A stretch of DNA of 64,000 nucleotides from G963669295 sp963669295 (GCA_963669295.1 OY769938.1:5518001-5582000), one strand, 5' to 3'. Numbered from the stretch's first letter, positions 51,545 to 61,338 are shown. The notes: generated by a model not told the origin, from the sequence alone. Made by a program: numbers and translations.

Positions 51545-52591
51545 ATGAAACACATTAAACTATATAGCATTCTTTTGCTGGCAGCAGCTACGGTGTTCAT
51601 TACATTGGCTGCCGACCCCGCTGACCCTGCCGAAGAATTTGGCCCCAACACATCGCTTACCGAGGTGCTTTTAGCCCTGGGCGATGAAAAGCCGTTGCAC
51701 TACCTCGATGCATCGAAAATGACGGCCGATAACATTCGGATGGGGAAAGAACTGGTAACCACCGGCCGTACCATTGGCCCCGACGGCAAAAAAACAAAAC
51801 TGCAATCTAAACACTTTAAATGCACTCATTGCCACAACCTGGTACAAGAAGATCCTAACATTGCTGTAACAGATCCCGAGGCGCGATTGCAATACGCGGT
51901 AAAACATAACATTCCTTTTTTACAAGGCACCACCTTTAAAGGCATGGTAAACAGAGAATCGTGGTACAACGACGATTACTACTATAAATATGGCGACCTG
52001 GTAAGCTCCTCGCGCGATACGCTTGTCAACTCCATCCAGCTGTGTGCTACTGTGTGTTCGCAAGGGCGCGAATTTGAAGATTGGGAAATTGATGCATTGC
52101 TGGCCTACTTCTACTCCATCGAATACCAATTGAAAGACATGGGCATGGAAGAAGCCCACTACAGCAAACTACACGCAGTACTCAACAACCAGCGCGATAG
52201 CGAAAAGCAGGATGCCATTAAATGGTTAAAAACACGCTATGCTACCAAATCGCCAGCCACTTTCTTAGACCCCATTAAGGGCGACCATCGTAACTATGGC
52301 GAAAAGGGCAACCCCGAAAAAGGGCAAGCCATTTACATGTTGAGTTGCTTGCACTGCCACACAGCAGGCGAAGCCACCAACTTTGTGCTGGATAAAACCA
52401 AAGCCACGTTCAAGTTTTTAAATGCCAAGCTCAACAACAGCACTCACTTTTCGATGTACAACATCACCCGCAAAGGCACTAAACCCTTACCCGGATACGA
52501 TCCGTACATGCCGCATTATACCAAAGAAAAAATGAGTGAGCAGCAGCTCGAAGACCTTATTGCATACATTAAACAACAAGCAGGGAACTAA
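51545..52591 (+). CDS. Periplasmic diheme cytochrome c
   Basis: A 348-residue protein with a signal peptide (LYSILLLAAATVFITLAA). It carries two c-type heme motifs: CTHCH (Cys93, Cys96, His97) and CLHCH (Cys268, Cys271, His272), each in its own helical domain. A Cys pair lies in QLCATVCSQGREFED between them. The first domain (SWYNDDYYYKYGDLVSS, then SIQLCATVC and ALLAYF) is laid out like the N-terminal domain of TsdA/SoxA-type diheme cytochromes, though no close relative is asserted. It lies between the CX4CH lipoprotein and the DUF5777 gene with gaps of 3 and 5 bp, suggesting electron transfer at the outer membrane. Confidence 0.92.
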   Translation: MKHIKLYSILLLAAATVFITLAADPADPAEEFGPNTSLTEVLLALGDEKPLHYLDASKMTADNIRMGKELVTTGRTIGPDGKKTKLQSKHFKCTHCHNLVQEDPNIAVTDPEARLQYAVKHNIPFLQGTTFKGMVNRESWYNDDYYYKYGDLVSSSRDTLVNSIQLCATVCSQGREFEDWEIDALLAYFYSIEYQLKDMGMEEAHYSKLHAVLNNQRDSEKQDAIKWLKTRYATKSPATFLDPIKGDHRNYGEKGNPEKGQAIYMLSCLHCHTAGEATNFVLDKTKATFKFLNAKLNNSTHFSMYNITRKGTKPLPGYDPYMPHYTKEKMSEQQLEDLIAYIKQQAGN

Positions 52592-52596
52592 TCGCC

Positions 52597-53481
52597 ATGA
52601 AAAAGATATTACTCATAGCACTTGTAGCAGGTATTGTACACAACACCTTTGCTGAGGGAGAAGATCAGAAAAGCCAAAAAGAATACACCGATCGGCCATT
52701 TAAAACCACCCGAATCATCAACGGGCATTCTACCGAGATGCTAGACAAACGCATCCTGGATGTACGCATTGATCACCGCTTTGGTGATATTGATGGCGAC
52801 AATGGCGGAGTACACACGTTGTTTGGGCTCGATCAATCGGCCGACATTCGCATTGCCGTGGAATATGGCATTACCGATGATGTAAATATTGGTTTTGGAA
52901 GAAGCAAAGGCGCTGGTCCCTGGCGAGAAATTTTAGATGGCTATGCCAAATACCGCATCCTACGTCAAACCACCGACAACTCCATGCCGCTCTCGCTCAC
53001 CTTTTTGGGCACGGGAGCTTATACCATGATGGAAGAGGTAAGCGATGCCACCTCCCCTGCTGCTTTTCAAGAATCGTCGCATCGCATGGCCTATACCAGC
53101 CAACTGCTTATCAGTAAAAAATTTGGCAACAGCTTCTCGCTGCAATTGATGCCTACCTACTCGCACCGCAACCTGGTTGCCTTTGAAGATGAAAACAGTG
53201 TAGTTGCTATTGGTACAGCTACACACCTTCAAATTACCAAGGTAATGGGACTGCTAGTAGAATACTACCACGGGGTAGAAACACGTACTGTAGGTGGTAC
53301 TGATTATCAAAACTCATTGGGCTTTGGTTTTCAATTCGATACCGGAGGACACGTATTTACGCTCAACTTTACCAATGCTGGTGGCTTGGGAGAAAACCAA
53401 TTCATTCCTTACACCACACAAGAATGGGGTGAAGGTCAATACCGGTTAGGATTTACCATCTCGCGTAAATTTCAACTGTAA
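52597..53481 (+). CDS. DUF5777-like beta-barrel outer-membrane protein
   Basis: A 294-residue protein with a signal peptide (KILLIALVAGIVHNTFA). After TTRIINGHSTEMLDKRILDVRIDHRFGDI, alternating beta strands run to the C-terminus, which ends LGFTISRKFQL with a terminal hydrophobic residue, typical of an outer-membrane barrel. I recognise the HRFGDIDGDNGG... IDQSADIRI-style opening as the DUF5777 family, which in Bacteroidota often sits next to c-type cytochromes and YceI proteins. It lies 5 bp after the diheme cytochrome gene and 9 bp before a TPR-SpoIIE gene. Transported or bound ligand unknown. Confidence 0.85.
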   Translation: MKKILLIALVAGIVHNTFAEGEDQKSQKEYTDRPFKTTRIINGHSTEMLDKRILDVRIDHRFGDIDGDNGGVHTLFGLDQSADIRIAVEYGITDDVNIGFGRSKGAGPWREILDGYAKYRILRQTTDNSMPLSLTFLGTGAYTMMEEVSDATSPAAFQESSHRMAYTSQLLISKKFGNSFSLQLMPTYSHRNLVAFEDENSVVAIGTATHLQITKVMGLLVEYYHGVETRTVGGTDYQNSLGFGFQFDTGGHVFTLNFTNAGGLGENQFIPYTTQEWGEGQYRLGFTISRKFQL

Positions 53482-53490
53482 CCTTACCGT

Positions 53491-55626
53491 TTGAAAAGGC
53501 TGTGGTGCATAGCACTCTTGTTGTTTCCACTTGCGTTATGGGGCAACCAAAAAGTTGATAGCCTAAAAGCGCTGTTAAGCACAGCACCACATGATACCGT
53601 AAAGGTAAATTGGCTGAACGACATTGCCGAAGAATACCAGGGCAAATCGCCAGAAGATGGGCTCCAGCACTCGGAAAAAGCACTGGCTTTAGCACGCGAA
53701 ATTGGCTACACCAAAGGCATGCTTCGTGCTACCTTTTACATCGGCTATGCCAAGGATGAGCTGGGCAAGTTCGACGAAGCTATGGCCCTGTATAAAGAAT
53801 TGCTACAACAAAGCACTGCCAGCAACTCGCACTACTACATGGCCATGGCCAACAACAGCATTGGTGCCATCAACTACTATCAATCGAACTACGAAGCTGC
53901 CACCCGCTTTTACTTTGCAGGCATTGCCATTGCAGAAGAGCACGGCCTAAAAAAGCAAGTAGGCAACGGTTATGCCAATGTAGCAACGGTATACTCTTCG
54001 CAGCAACGGTGGGAAAAATCGTTGGAGTATTTCGCAAAAGCATTGACCATTTACAAGGAATTGGGCGATGACTATAGTTATGCTGCAACACTAATCAATA
54101 CCGGAAATGTTTATGCCAATACCGAACGGCCGGCAGAAGCCATTGCCTATTATAACGAATCGCGCGGCATACTCGAACAACTGGGTGATGAATATGCATT
54201 GGCCATTGTAATAGGAAACATTGGCAGCTTGCACGAAATGAAAGGAGCACTCGACGAGGCTGAAACATATCATGAACAAGCATTGGCCCTACAAATTAAG
54301 CTGGGAAACGAATACGGTGAAATCGATTGCTATGTTAACCTGGGCAGCGTGGCCAACCAACGGGGTCACCATATTGAAGCCATCGCCTACTACCACAAAG
54401 CACTCGATAAAGCGCTGGTAACAAAAGCCCGGATAAAAGAACAAGATGCATACTACCAATTGGCCCAGGCTTATCGCGATTTAAACGATTATAAAAAAGC
54501 CGATCATTATCACCAACTGTATACAGCAGTAAAAGACAGCATTTTTAATGAAACCAGCACTGCGCAGGTGGCTGAAATGGAAGCCCAATATCAAAATGAA
54601 AAGAAAGCCAAGGAAATAGAATTTTTAAAAACAGATCAACAACTTAAAGATGCCCGGCTGGAGCGAAACAATGCCATTATTATAGCCAGTTCCATTGGTT
54701 TAGTGCTCCTCCTTCTTCTTGCTATTATGATCTTTGCAGGATATCGCAGAAAACGTAATGCCAATCAATTACTGGCCTCACAAAATGCTGAGATAAGCTT
54801 GCAAAAGCAAGTCATTGAAGAGAAAAACAAAGACATCACCGACAGCATTCGTTATGCCGAAAAAATTCAAAGTGCCATCCTCCCCTCCCTGGAGAAGTTA
54901 ACCAACTGCCTGCCTCAATCGTTTGTATATTACCAACCCAAAGACATTGTATCGGGCGACTTTTACTGGGTAGAACATCTAAACGATCGGGTATTGTTTG
55001 CTGTGGTTGACTGTACCGGGCATGGAGTACCAGGTGCCTTTATGAGCATTGTAGGGCACAATTTATTGAACCGTGCCGTGCATGAAAAAGGGTTAGTACA
55101 ACCAGCTACCATCCTCAACTTTATGAATGAAGGCCTTACCGAAACATTACGGCAACAAGGAGAAAGCCATTTGCGTGATGGCATGGACATGGCCATTTGC
55201 AGTTTAAGAAACGATGGACAAAAACACCTGCTGGAATATGCTGGCGCCAACAATTCGCTGTACCTCGTACAACAAACAACGCAAAGTACGCAACATGCAT
55301 CGGGTAATGCAGCATATACGTTAAAGGAAGTTAAAGCCGACAAACAACCCATTGGCAACTACTACAACCCGCAGCCGTTTACCAACCATGAAATAGCATT
55401 AAATACTGGCGATCTTATTTACACCTTTACCGATGGCTATGCCGATCAGTTTGGTGGTCCAAAAGGAAAAAAATTCAAATACAGTCAGTTTAAATCGTTG
55501 TTGCTATCGGTAGCCCCCCTTCCTATGGCAGAGCAACAACAACAATTGCACAACACACTGGTTAATTGGAAAGGAGCGCTGGAACAACTCGATGATGTTT
55601 GTGTTATCGGAGTGAAAGTACCTTAA
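53491..55626 (+). CDS. Membrane TPR protein with a C-terminal SpoIIE-type PP2C phosphatase
   Basis: A 711-residue protein from a TTG start (53491, 9 bp after the DUF5777 gene). It has a signal peptide (WCIALLLFPLALWG), about six periplasmic TPRs (residues 60-370, for example YAATLINTGNVYANTERPAEAIAYY), one membrane helix near residues 394-416 (SSIGLVLLLLLAIMIFAGY), a coiled coil with EKNKDITDSIRYAEKIQSAILP, and a SpoIIE/RsbU phosphatase domain. Metal-binding Asp motifs are SGDFYWVE, VDCTGHGVPGAFMS and DGMDMAI, with FTDGYADQFGG near the end. It probably dephosphorylates a Ser/Thr phosphoprotein in response to a periplasmic signal. It is likely part of the cytochrome operon. Confidence 0.9.
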   Translation: MKRLWCIALLLFPLALWGNQKVDSLKALLSTAPHDTVKVNWLNDIAEEYQGKSPEDGLQHSEKALALAREIGYTKGMLRATFYIGYAKDELGKFDEAMALYKELLQQSTASNSHYYMAMANNSIGAINYYQSNYEAATRFYFAGIAIAEEHGLKKQVGNGYANVATVYSSQQRWEKSLEYFAKALTIYKELGDDYSYAATLINTGNVYANTERPAEAIAYYNESRGILEQLGDEYALAIVIGNIGSLHEMKGALDEAETYHEQALALQIKLGNEYGEIDCYVNLGSVANQRGHHIEAIAYYHKALDKALVTKARIKEQDAYYQLAQAYRDLNDYKKADHYHQLYTAVKDSIFNETSTAQVAEMEAQYQNEKKAKEIEFLKTDQQLKDARLERNNAIIIASSIGLVLLLLLAIMIFAGYRRKRNANQLLASQNAEISLQKQVIEEKNKDITDSIRYAEKIQSAILPSLEKLTNCLPQSFVYYQPKDIVSGDFYWVEHLNDRVLFAVVDCTGHGVPGAFMSIVGHNLLNRAVHEKGLVQPATILNFMNEGLTETLRQQGESHLRDGMDMAICSLRNDGQKHLLEYAGANNSLYLVQQTTQSTQHASGNAAYTLKEVKADKQPIGNYYNPQPFTNHEIALNTGDLIYTFTDGYADQFGGPKGKKFKYSQFKSLLLSVAPLPMAEQQQQLHNTLVNWKGALEQLDDVCVIGVKVP

Positions 55627-55632
55627 AAAAAC

Positions 55633-55660
55633 AACGCCTCGTAGTACTCTACAAGGCGCT
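55633..55660 (-). terminator. Hairpin with T-run on the minus strand, purpose unclear
   Basis: CGCCT-GTAG (55635-55644) pairs with CTAC-AGGCG (55649-55658) with one mismatch, and on the minus strand a T-run (55632-55626) follows. No minus-strand gene reads into it. On the plus strand it is a stable hairpin 9 bp after the TPR-SpoIIE stop and could protect the mRNA end. Confidence 0.45.
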
Positions 55661-55879
55661 GCATCTGCGAATAACGTGCCTCACGATATGTCGCTTAACC
55701 AATAACACGTTAATTGTATGCCTATGGCAAACCTATAACGTAAACCCAGGAATAACAATCATTATTCCGTTACAAACATAATGGCACTTTCAAATTGCAA
55801 CAATGTTGTTTGTCGAAAACCTTACGCATTCAAGGCACTCTTCATTGTGGATGGTTGAAGTATTTAGTATTTTAGTACA

Positions 55880-58048
55880 ATGCTTAACCGCGAAGAATTT
55901 GACCAGCAATTAACCAGTATTGAAGCCCCAAAAGAGCGCATACAATTTGCCAACAAACACGCGTGGCAAATACGACGATCTTACCCACAGCAAACATTAA
56001 GCATTGCAGCATCTACCCTCGAATGGTCTGAGCAGCTCAACGATCAGGAAGGCATCGCTTATAGCTACCGCAACTCTGGCACTGCCTACTATTTATTATC
56101 GGTATACGAAAATGGTTTGCGCGACTTACACAAAGCACAAACCCTGTTCGAGGGCCTGGAAAACGATCACGCACTCGCTTCCACTATTCGTACCATTGGC
56201 AACATCTACCACTCTATTGAAGAAGATGATAAAGCCATTGAGTACTACTTTAAAGCCCTGGAAATTACCGAGCGCATTGGCGATCGACAAGGCAGTGCAT
56301 ACAATTGTGGCAACCTTGGCTACGTATATCAAAAACAAGGGCAGTTTGAAAAAGCCATCAATTACATGAATAAAACATTTGATGCGCTCCTTGAAATAGA
56401 CGATAAACTTGGGTTGGCAGATGTGTTAAACAACATGGGAAAGGTACACCACCTTAAAGGACATACCGAAAAGGCATTAGAACTCTACCACCAATCGCTC
56501 GAAAACAGCACACTCATCCACCACTTACGAGGCATTGCAAATGCCAGTACCAACATTGGCAGCTATTATACCGAAACTGGTAACAGTGAAAAAGCCTTAC
56601 ACTATCACGAAAAAGCGTACCAGGCTGCCGAAGAAATGGGCGAAAAAACCTTGCTGTATCAAATTGTAAACAACATAGCTACCACCTATGAAGCTGTAGA
56701 AGATTATAAGAGTGCTCTACTCTACCACAAAAAATACGAAGCTTTGAAAAGTGAGGTATTGGCCAACAGTCAAAAAAGCACACTTCATGCCGTAAAGTCG
56801 CAATTCGACCTTCAGCAAGCTGAAACAGAAAAGGAACTCTACAAGCTTAAAAACATTGAGTTGGCCAATGCTAAAGAAGCTATTGAAGAGAAAAACAAGG
56901 AGCTCGAGCGCTTGTCGATTGTAGCCGATAAGATGAATGAAGCAGTAATCATTACCGATGCCAGTGGACGCATTGAATTCATTAACGATGGCTTAATTCG
57001 CAACTCGGGTTACTCTCGCGAAGAATTTGACCGTTACTACGGCACCGACCTCACCTTACAACAAATTAGCTCGCGCGCTAATATTGATGCGATCATTGAT
57101 GGGTTTCGCACTTCATCGGAAACTGTTTTCTACGACTCCACTCACCAACGTGCCGATGGCAGTAGCATGTGGACCACTGCCTCTTTGAAACCCGTATACC
57201 TCGAAAATGGCGAATTGCATAAAATCATTGTGGTGTATACAGACATCACTGAGCGCAAACGCTTTTTAGATCAAATTGAGCAGAAAAACAAAGACATTAC
57301 CGACTCCATCAATTATGCAAAACGCATACAAGATGCCATGCTTCCTAAGCTGGAAAGCATGCGTAAAGCATTACCCAATAGCTTTGTTTTGTACCAGCCA
57401 CGCGACATCGTTTCAGGCGATTTTTACTGGTTTCAAACCGTAGGCCCTATGATTGTTTTTGCCGTTGTAGATTGCACAGGCCATGGAGTACCCGGAGCTT
57501 TTATGAGCATGATTGGCAACGATTACCTCACTCAAATTATTACCGACCATGAAGTATCGAGCCCTGGGCAGGCACTTGCCATGCTCGACAACAAAATAAA
57601 ACAAACGCTAAAACAAAACACCGGAACAACAGAAAGCACCCACGATGGCATGGACATGGCCCTTTGTGCTTATAACACCAAAACTGGCGAACTTGATTTT
57701 GCAGGAGCCAAGCGTCCGCTATACCTCATTAGAGATGGGAAACTAACCGTGTATAAAGGCAGTAAATACTCTGTTGGTGGCAGGCAACGCACCGACAAGT
57801 CGTTTGAAAATCAAACCATCTCTACACGTCCTAAAGACACCTTGTACTTGTTTTCGGATGGCTATGTTGATCAGTTTGGGGGAACAAAGGGTAAAAAATT
57901 CATGGGGAAACCATTCCGTAATTTGCTCACTAAAATTCATCGCAAGTCGTTCGACGAGCAACGCACCATTTTAAAAGAAACCATCGAGCAATGGCGCGGC
58001 AACTTAGAACAGGTGGATGACATTTGCATTCTTGGAATACAACTGTAA
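55880..58048 (+). CDS. Cytosolic TPR-PAS-SpoIIE protein phosphatase
   Basis: A 722-residue protein related to the preceding TPR-SpoIIE gene but without signal peptide or membrane helix. About seven TPR units (residues 20-300), a coiled coil (KNIELANAKEAIEEKNKELERL), a PAS domain at about 340-465 (MNEAVIITDASGRIEFINDG, NSGYSREEFDRYYG, VVYTDITERKRF), a linker with KNKDITDSINYAKRIQDAMLP, and a SpoIIE domain (SGDFYWFQ, VDCTGHGVPGAFMS, DGMDMAL, FSDGYVDQFGG). The linker is nearly identical to that of the neighbour, so the two may share an output protein. It senses an internal signal through PAS. Start ATG 55880. Confidence 0.92.
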   Translation: MLNREEFDQQLTSIEAPKERIQFANKHAWQIRRSYPQQTLSIAASTLEWSEQLNDQEGIAYSYRNSGTAYYLLSVYENGLRDLHKAQTLFEGLENDHALASTIRTIGNIYHSIEEDDKAIEYYFKALEITERIGDRQGSAYNCGNLGYVYQKQGQFEKAINYMNKTFDALLEIDDKLGLADVLNNMGKVHHLKGHTEKALELYHQSLENSTLIHHLRGIANASTNIGSYYTETGNSEKALHYHEKAYQAAEEMGEKTLLYQIVNNIATTYEAVEDYKSALLYHKKYEALKSEVLANSQKSTLHAVKSQFDLQQAETEKELYKLKNIELANAKEAIEEKNKELERLSIVADKMNEAVIITDASGRIEFINDGLIRNSGYSREEFDRYYGTDLTLQQISSRANIDAIIDGFRTSSETVFYDSTHQRADGSSMWTTASLKPVYLENGELHKIIVVYTDITERKRFLDQIEQKNKDITDSINYAKRIQDAMLPKLESMRKALPNSFVLYQPRDIVSGDFYWFQTVGPMIVFAVVDCTGHGVPGAFMSMIGNDYLTQIITDHEVSSPGQALAMLDNKIKQTLKQNTGTTESTHDGMDMALCAYNTKTGELDFAGAKRPLYLIRDGKLTVYKGSKYSVGGRQRTDKSFENQTISTRPKDTLYLFSDGYVDQFGGTKGKKFMGKPFRNLLTKIHRKSFDEQRTILKETIEQWRGNLEQVDDICILGIQL

Positions 58049-58057
58049 CGTTCCTAC

Positions 58058-58450
58058 TTAGAATTCCTCTCCAAGGTCAAGCGACAACATCTCGCCATGT
58101 AACTGCACTACCGGGATTTTTACGATGAGTTCTTCATTACAAAAAATATGTATTTGATCAATGGTTTCCTCGTTCAGTACCTTATCGAATACTGCTTCGC
58201 TCCACGTAATAGACTCTGGCCAATTGCCTGGTTGCTGTATCAAAAACAAATTGAGGTATACAATATTAGGATGAATGCTCTCTGGCATTCTTGGAGTTAG
58301 TATAGCTTTTACACCAGGAGTGGCCACCTCTATCCAGCCCGATACACTCAATCGATCCGGAGCTGGGATACTACTCACCCAGGCATACCAGTCTTTACTG
58401 TCGGCACCACAGCCCAACACAACCTGTTCCTTAAAGGTTAAAATATTCAT
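58058..58450 (-). CDS. Protein of unknown function
   Basis: A 130-residue soluble protein, convergent with the TPR-PAS-SpoIIE gene (9 bp between stops). It is mainly beta (LSVSGWIEVATPGVKAIL; YLNLFLIQQPGNWPE; QIHIFCNEELIVKIPVVQL) and acidic. No signal peptide or recognised family. Possibly a small cytosolic accessory protein. It has its own ATG at 58450. Confidence 0.7.
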   Translation of the reverse strand: MNILTFKEQVVLGCGADSKDWYAWVSSIPAPDRLSVSGWIEVATPGVKAILTPRMPESIHPNIVYLNLFLIQQPGNWPESITWSEAVFDKVLNEETIDQIHIFCNEELIVKIPVVQLHGEMLSLDLGEEF

Positions 58451-58895
58451 GCAGTTTGGTTATCATAAGTAGGTTGCGCACAATGTGTGAAAAAAATAGC
58501 AAACCTATATCCCTGAAAACAGGGATTTTAAAAATGAATCTCTCTAATCGCAAAAAACGACTTCACCCAAACTTCGTTGCTGCCTCACCTCTATCATCAA
58601 TCCCTGATAAAGCACAAGAAATATGGCAAATACCTCCCGAATAATCGAAGAATGATTAGAGCATACTCATATCATTTTCTTTCAACCGGGAAAAATGTCT
58701 CCCCCCAATTTCATTAATGCCAAAAGGTGAGGGAAAAATAAGGGTGTATGCCCCAAAATGGTGAGAGGTGAATCACTATTTCCATTCCCCTCAATACCCG
58801 CACCCAAAAACCACTGAACCCAGTGTTAAATAAGGGATTCAAGCCGCTCAACTTTGTAGTGTTCAATTTTTTATTCACACAAAAACACTGCAATT
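58451..58895. other. Gene-free spacer of 445 bp
   Basis: No supported gene. A short hairpin ATCCCTG-AAAA-CAGGGAT (58509-58526) followed by three T is a weak terminator candidate, although no gene ends there. The rest is A-rich. The divergent start regions of the 58450 (minus) and 58896 (plus) genes must lie here, but no promoter matched well. Confidence 0.5.
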
Positions 58896-59222
58896 ATGAG
58901 TGTATGTATTAACAAGCCGATGGCCTATTTAACCACGGCTGCCCCAGTGGGCAAAACCAACACAATGTGTCTTTATGTACAAATTGATGAAGGCATGAAT
59001 TTTCAGGATTTTTCCGACCTGGGCGTTACTGATGGTGTACGTCGGTTGGAGGTTAAATTAAAATCTGGCGGGCCATCCTCGTTCGAAGACTACCGCAAAA
59101 CGCATGAATTCAACCAGGCGGTAGGAGAAACCAAGGTGGAAGTCACAGTACTAGATGACGCTACTCCTCCTCAGGAAAAAGGAAAAACAGTAATTCATCA
59201 TGCCGATGCTGATGATAAGTAA
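58896..59222 (+). CDS. Small protein of unknown function
   Basis: A 108-residue protein, probably cytosolic. Notable segments: CINKPMAYLTTAAPVGKTNTMC, LYVQIDEGMNFQDFSDLGV and an acidic tail HHADADDK. No signal peptide. No family recognised. A strong terminator follows, so it is a stand-alone transcript between the two-gene signalling clusters. The coding call is supported by good codon periodicity and a well-placed terminator. Confidence 0.7.
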   Translation: MSVCINKPMAYLTTAAPVGKTNTMCLYVQIDEGMNFQDFSDLGVTDGVRRLEVKLKSGGPSSFEDYRKTHEFNQAVGETKVEVTVLDDATPPQEKGKTVIHHADADDK

Positions 59223-59233
59223 CTTCCTTTTGT

Positions 59234-59270
59234 GCTTAGCCGTTGGTTTTGTAACGGCTAAGCGCTTTTT
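59234..59270 (+). terminator. Intrinsic terminator after the 58896 gene
   Basis: Perfect 11-bp arms GCTTAGCCGTT (59234-59244) and AACGGCTAAGC (59253-59263), then GCTTTTT. Confidence 0.92.
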
Positions 59271-59329
59271 ACTTACAAAAGTATTTCTTCTTCAGGCTTG
59301 TAGCAATAAGCCATTGGCAATTGAATGGC

Positions 59330-59359
59330 TTGATAGAATGCCTTGATTCCTTATTTTTG
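59330..59359 (+). promoter_or_regulatory. Consensus-like Bacteroidota promoter of the TPR kinase gene
   Basis: TTG (59330-59332), exactly 19 bases, then TATTTTTG (59352-59359), a perfect TAnnTTTG. The ATG is at 59365, five bases after the -7 box, so transcription should begin at or next to the start codon and the mRNA would be leaderless or nearly so. Confidence 0.72.
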
Positions 59360-59364
59360 ATACC

Positions 59365-61338
59365 ATGAAAATTCGGTACGCTTTATTTCTCCTGGCACTT
59401 CTCCCCTATCAACTGCTCACTGCACAAAACTATCGCGTTATCGATAGTTTGCAAAACAGGTTGATACATGCCAAAGATCACAGCAAGGTAGAAGCTCTTA
59501 CCGAATTGGCATGGGAATATCGCTCTATTCACCCTGATTCAGCATTTTACTACGCACAACAAGCCAGGCAGTTGGCCGAAACAATTAACGACCAAAAAGG
59601 AATGGCAACTGCCCTAATGAGGCTCGGAATTGTGTATAAGAACTCTGGAAATTACGAGTTGGCCATTGACATTTACGAACAATGTTTGGGCATTCGTAAC
59701 CAGTTAAACGATACCAGCGGCATGGCAAGTTGCTACAACAACATGGGTACGGTATATCGCAACATGGGAAAGCCCGAACAAGCAATTTCGGTATTGCTGG
59801 AAAGCATCAAATTGAGAGCATCTATTGACGATGAAAAAGGCACCGCTAATCCCCTCTTTTTATTAGGTACTGTGTACTACGATCTCGAAGATTACGAACA
59901 CGCAAAGGAGTACAATCAAAAAGCATTGGAGCTTTATCAAAAGTATGCCCCTTTAAAAGTAGGAAGGTGTTTCAATGAGTTTGCCCACCTGTACTACGCT
60001 CAAAAAAATTATTCCAAAGCCATCGAATACCATCGAAAAGGATACCACTTCCACCTTCAAAACAACGACCCCATGGAAGCCGCTGCCTCTTTGCTTGGTA
60101 TTGGTCAGTTGCAAAGCGAAATCGGTCAACACGATTCCGCCTTTCATTACTTAAATCGATGTCTTGACCAGGCCACCGAACTTAACGACAGCCTGCTTAT
60201 GGGAAGTGCCTTACACTCCATTGGTGATGTATACTCATCCAGAACGTTATGGCAAAATGCCATTGATCAATACTTTCTTGGCCTTACCATTGGACAGCGA
60301 CTCAACTCCCTTCCCTTAATCAATGGAAGCAGTAAAAGGCTTTCGATTGCCTACGAAAACATCGGGAAATTAGATAGTGCATTGCGCTATGCCAAAGTAT
60401 ATTCTTCCAGTAAAGATTCGATCTTAAGCAAAAACAGTGAGTGGCTGGCCTTACGCTCGAGTACACAATACACCTACTTGAAACTGGTGAGAGAACAAGA
60501 AAAGGGGCAACTTACCGCTGAGTTAAATGCAAAAAAAACCAAATTACAAGAAGAAGAACATGCCCGCCTTTGGACCTTGTTTATTGGAACCATTATGCTT
60601 TCTGTAGCTCTTATTGTAATGCTTTACTTGAGTCGCCAACGGCAGAAAGCTCAATTGCTTTTACAGCAAGAGCAAATTAACCAGGTATTGCGACAACAAG
60701 AAATATTGATTCTTGAAGCCATTCGCGAAAACGAAGAAGAAACCCGCCAACAAATTGCCCGCGACTTACACGACCGATTGGGAAGCATGCTTTCGCTGGC
60801 CAGGATTCACTTTAGTACCATTGAAGACAAAATAGATTCGATAAAACTGCAAAACAAAGAACAATTTAAAACAGCACTTAAGCTCATCGATACCGCCTGC
60901 CATGAAGTGCGGGAAATATCACACAACATGGCTTCGGGGGTACTCATTCATTTTGGGCTGGTACCTGCGTTGGAAAACCTCATTAGCAATATAAGAGTTG
61001 GCAATCAAATCATTGTTAATTTTCATACCCACGGCATTGATAAGCGATTGCCCGGCAAAACCGAAATAGCCATTTACCGCATTAGCCAGGAGTTGTTGGG
61101 CAACGCATTAAAACATGCCAACGCCACAGAAATTACCTTTCAACTCACCAGACAAAATCACGACCTTAATATTATGATAGAAGACAACGGTAAAGGATTT
61201 AACCCCTCTACCAAAAAACAAGGCATGGGATTGAAAAACCTGGCAGCAAGAGTCGACCAACTGAACGGCACCTACCACATTGATTCAGGAAAAGGCAATG
61301 GAACAACCATTACAATAGACATTCCCATTGATGGATAA
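59365..61338 (+). CDS. Membrane TPR sensor histidine kinase, HisKA_3 (NarX/DesK type)
   Basis: A 657-residue kinase. Signal peptide (ALFLLALLPYQLLTAQ), about seven periplasmic TPR units (residues 35-345, for example GMASCYNNMGTVYRNMGKPE), one membrane helix near residues 401-422 (LFIGTIMLSVALIVMLYLS), a coiled coil, and a HisKA_3 dimerisation domain in which RQQIARDLHDRLGSMLS carries phospho-acceptor His469. The ATPase has ELLGNALKHANAT, DNGKGF and GMGLKNL. It is paired with the LuxR-type response regulator 138 bp downstream. It has a near-perfect promoter (59330-59359). Confidence 0.94.
   Translation: MKIRYALFLLALLPYQLLTAQNYRVIDSLQNRLIHAKDHSKVEALTELAWEYRSIHPDSAFYYAQQARQLAETINDQKGMATALMRLGIVYKNSGNYELAIDIYEQCLGIRNQLNDTSGMASCYNNMGTVYRNMGKPEQAISVLLESIKLRASIDDEKGTANPLFLLGTVYYDLEDYEHAKEYNQKALELYQKYAPLKVGRCFNEFAHLYYAQKNYSKAIEYHRKGYHFHLQNNDPMEAAASLLGIGQLQSEIGQHDSAFHYLNRCLDQATELNDSLLMGSALHSIGDVYSSRTLWQNAIDQYFLGLTIGQRLNSLPLINGSSKRLSIAYENIGKLDSALRYAKVYSSSKDSILSKNSEWLALRSSTQYTYLKLVREQEKGQLTAELNAKKTKLQEEEHARLWTLFIGTIMLSVALIVMLYLSRQRQKAQLLLQQEQINQVLRQQEILILEAIRENEEETRQQIARDLHDRLGSMLSLARIHFSTIEDKIDSIKLQNKEQFKTALKLIDTACHEVREISHNMASGVLIHFGLVPALENLISNIRVGNQIIVNFHTHGIDKRLPGKTEIAIYRISQELLGNALKHANATEITFQLTRQNHDLNIMIEDNGKGFNPSTKKQGMGLKNLAARVDQLNGTYHIDSGKGNGTTITIDIPIDG

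Noticed and set aside
58456..58644. 62-codon frame in the spacer
   Set aside because: Very basic, no family, runs through a hairpin, no promoter or terminator of its own.
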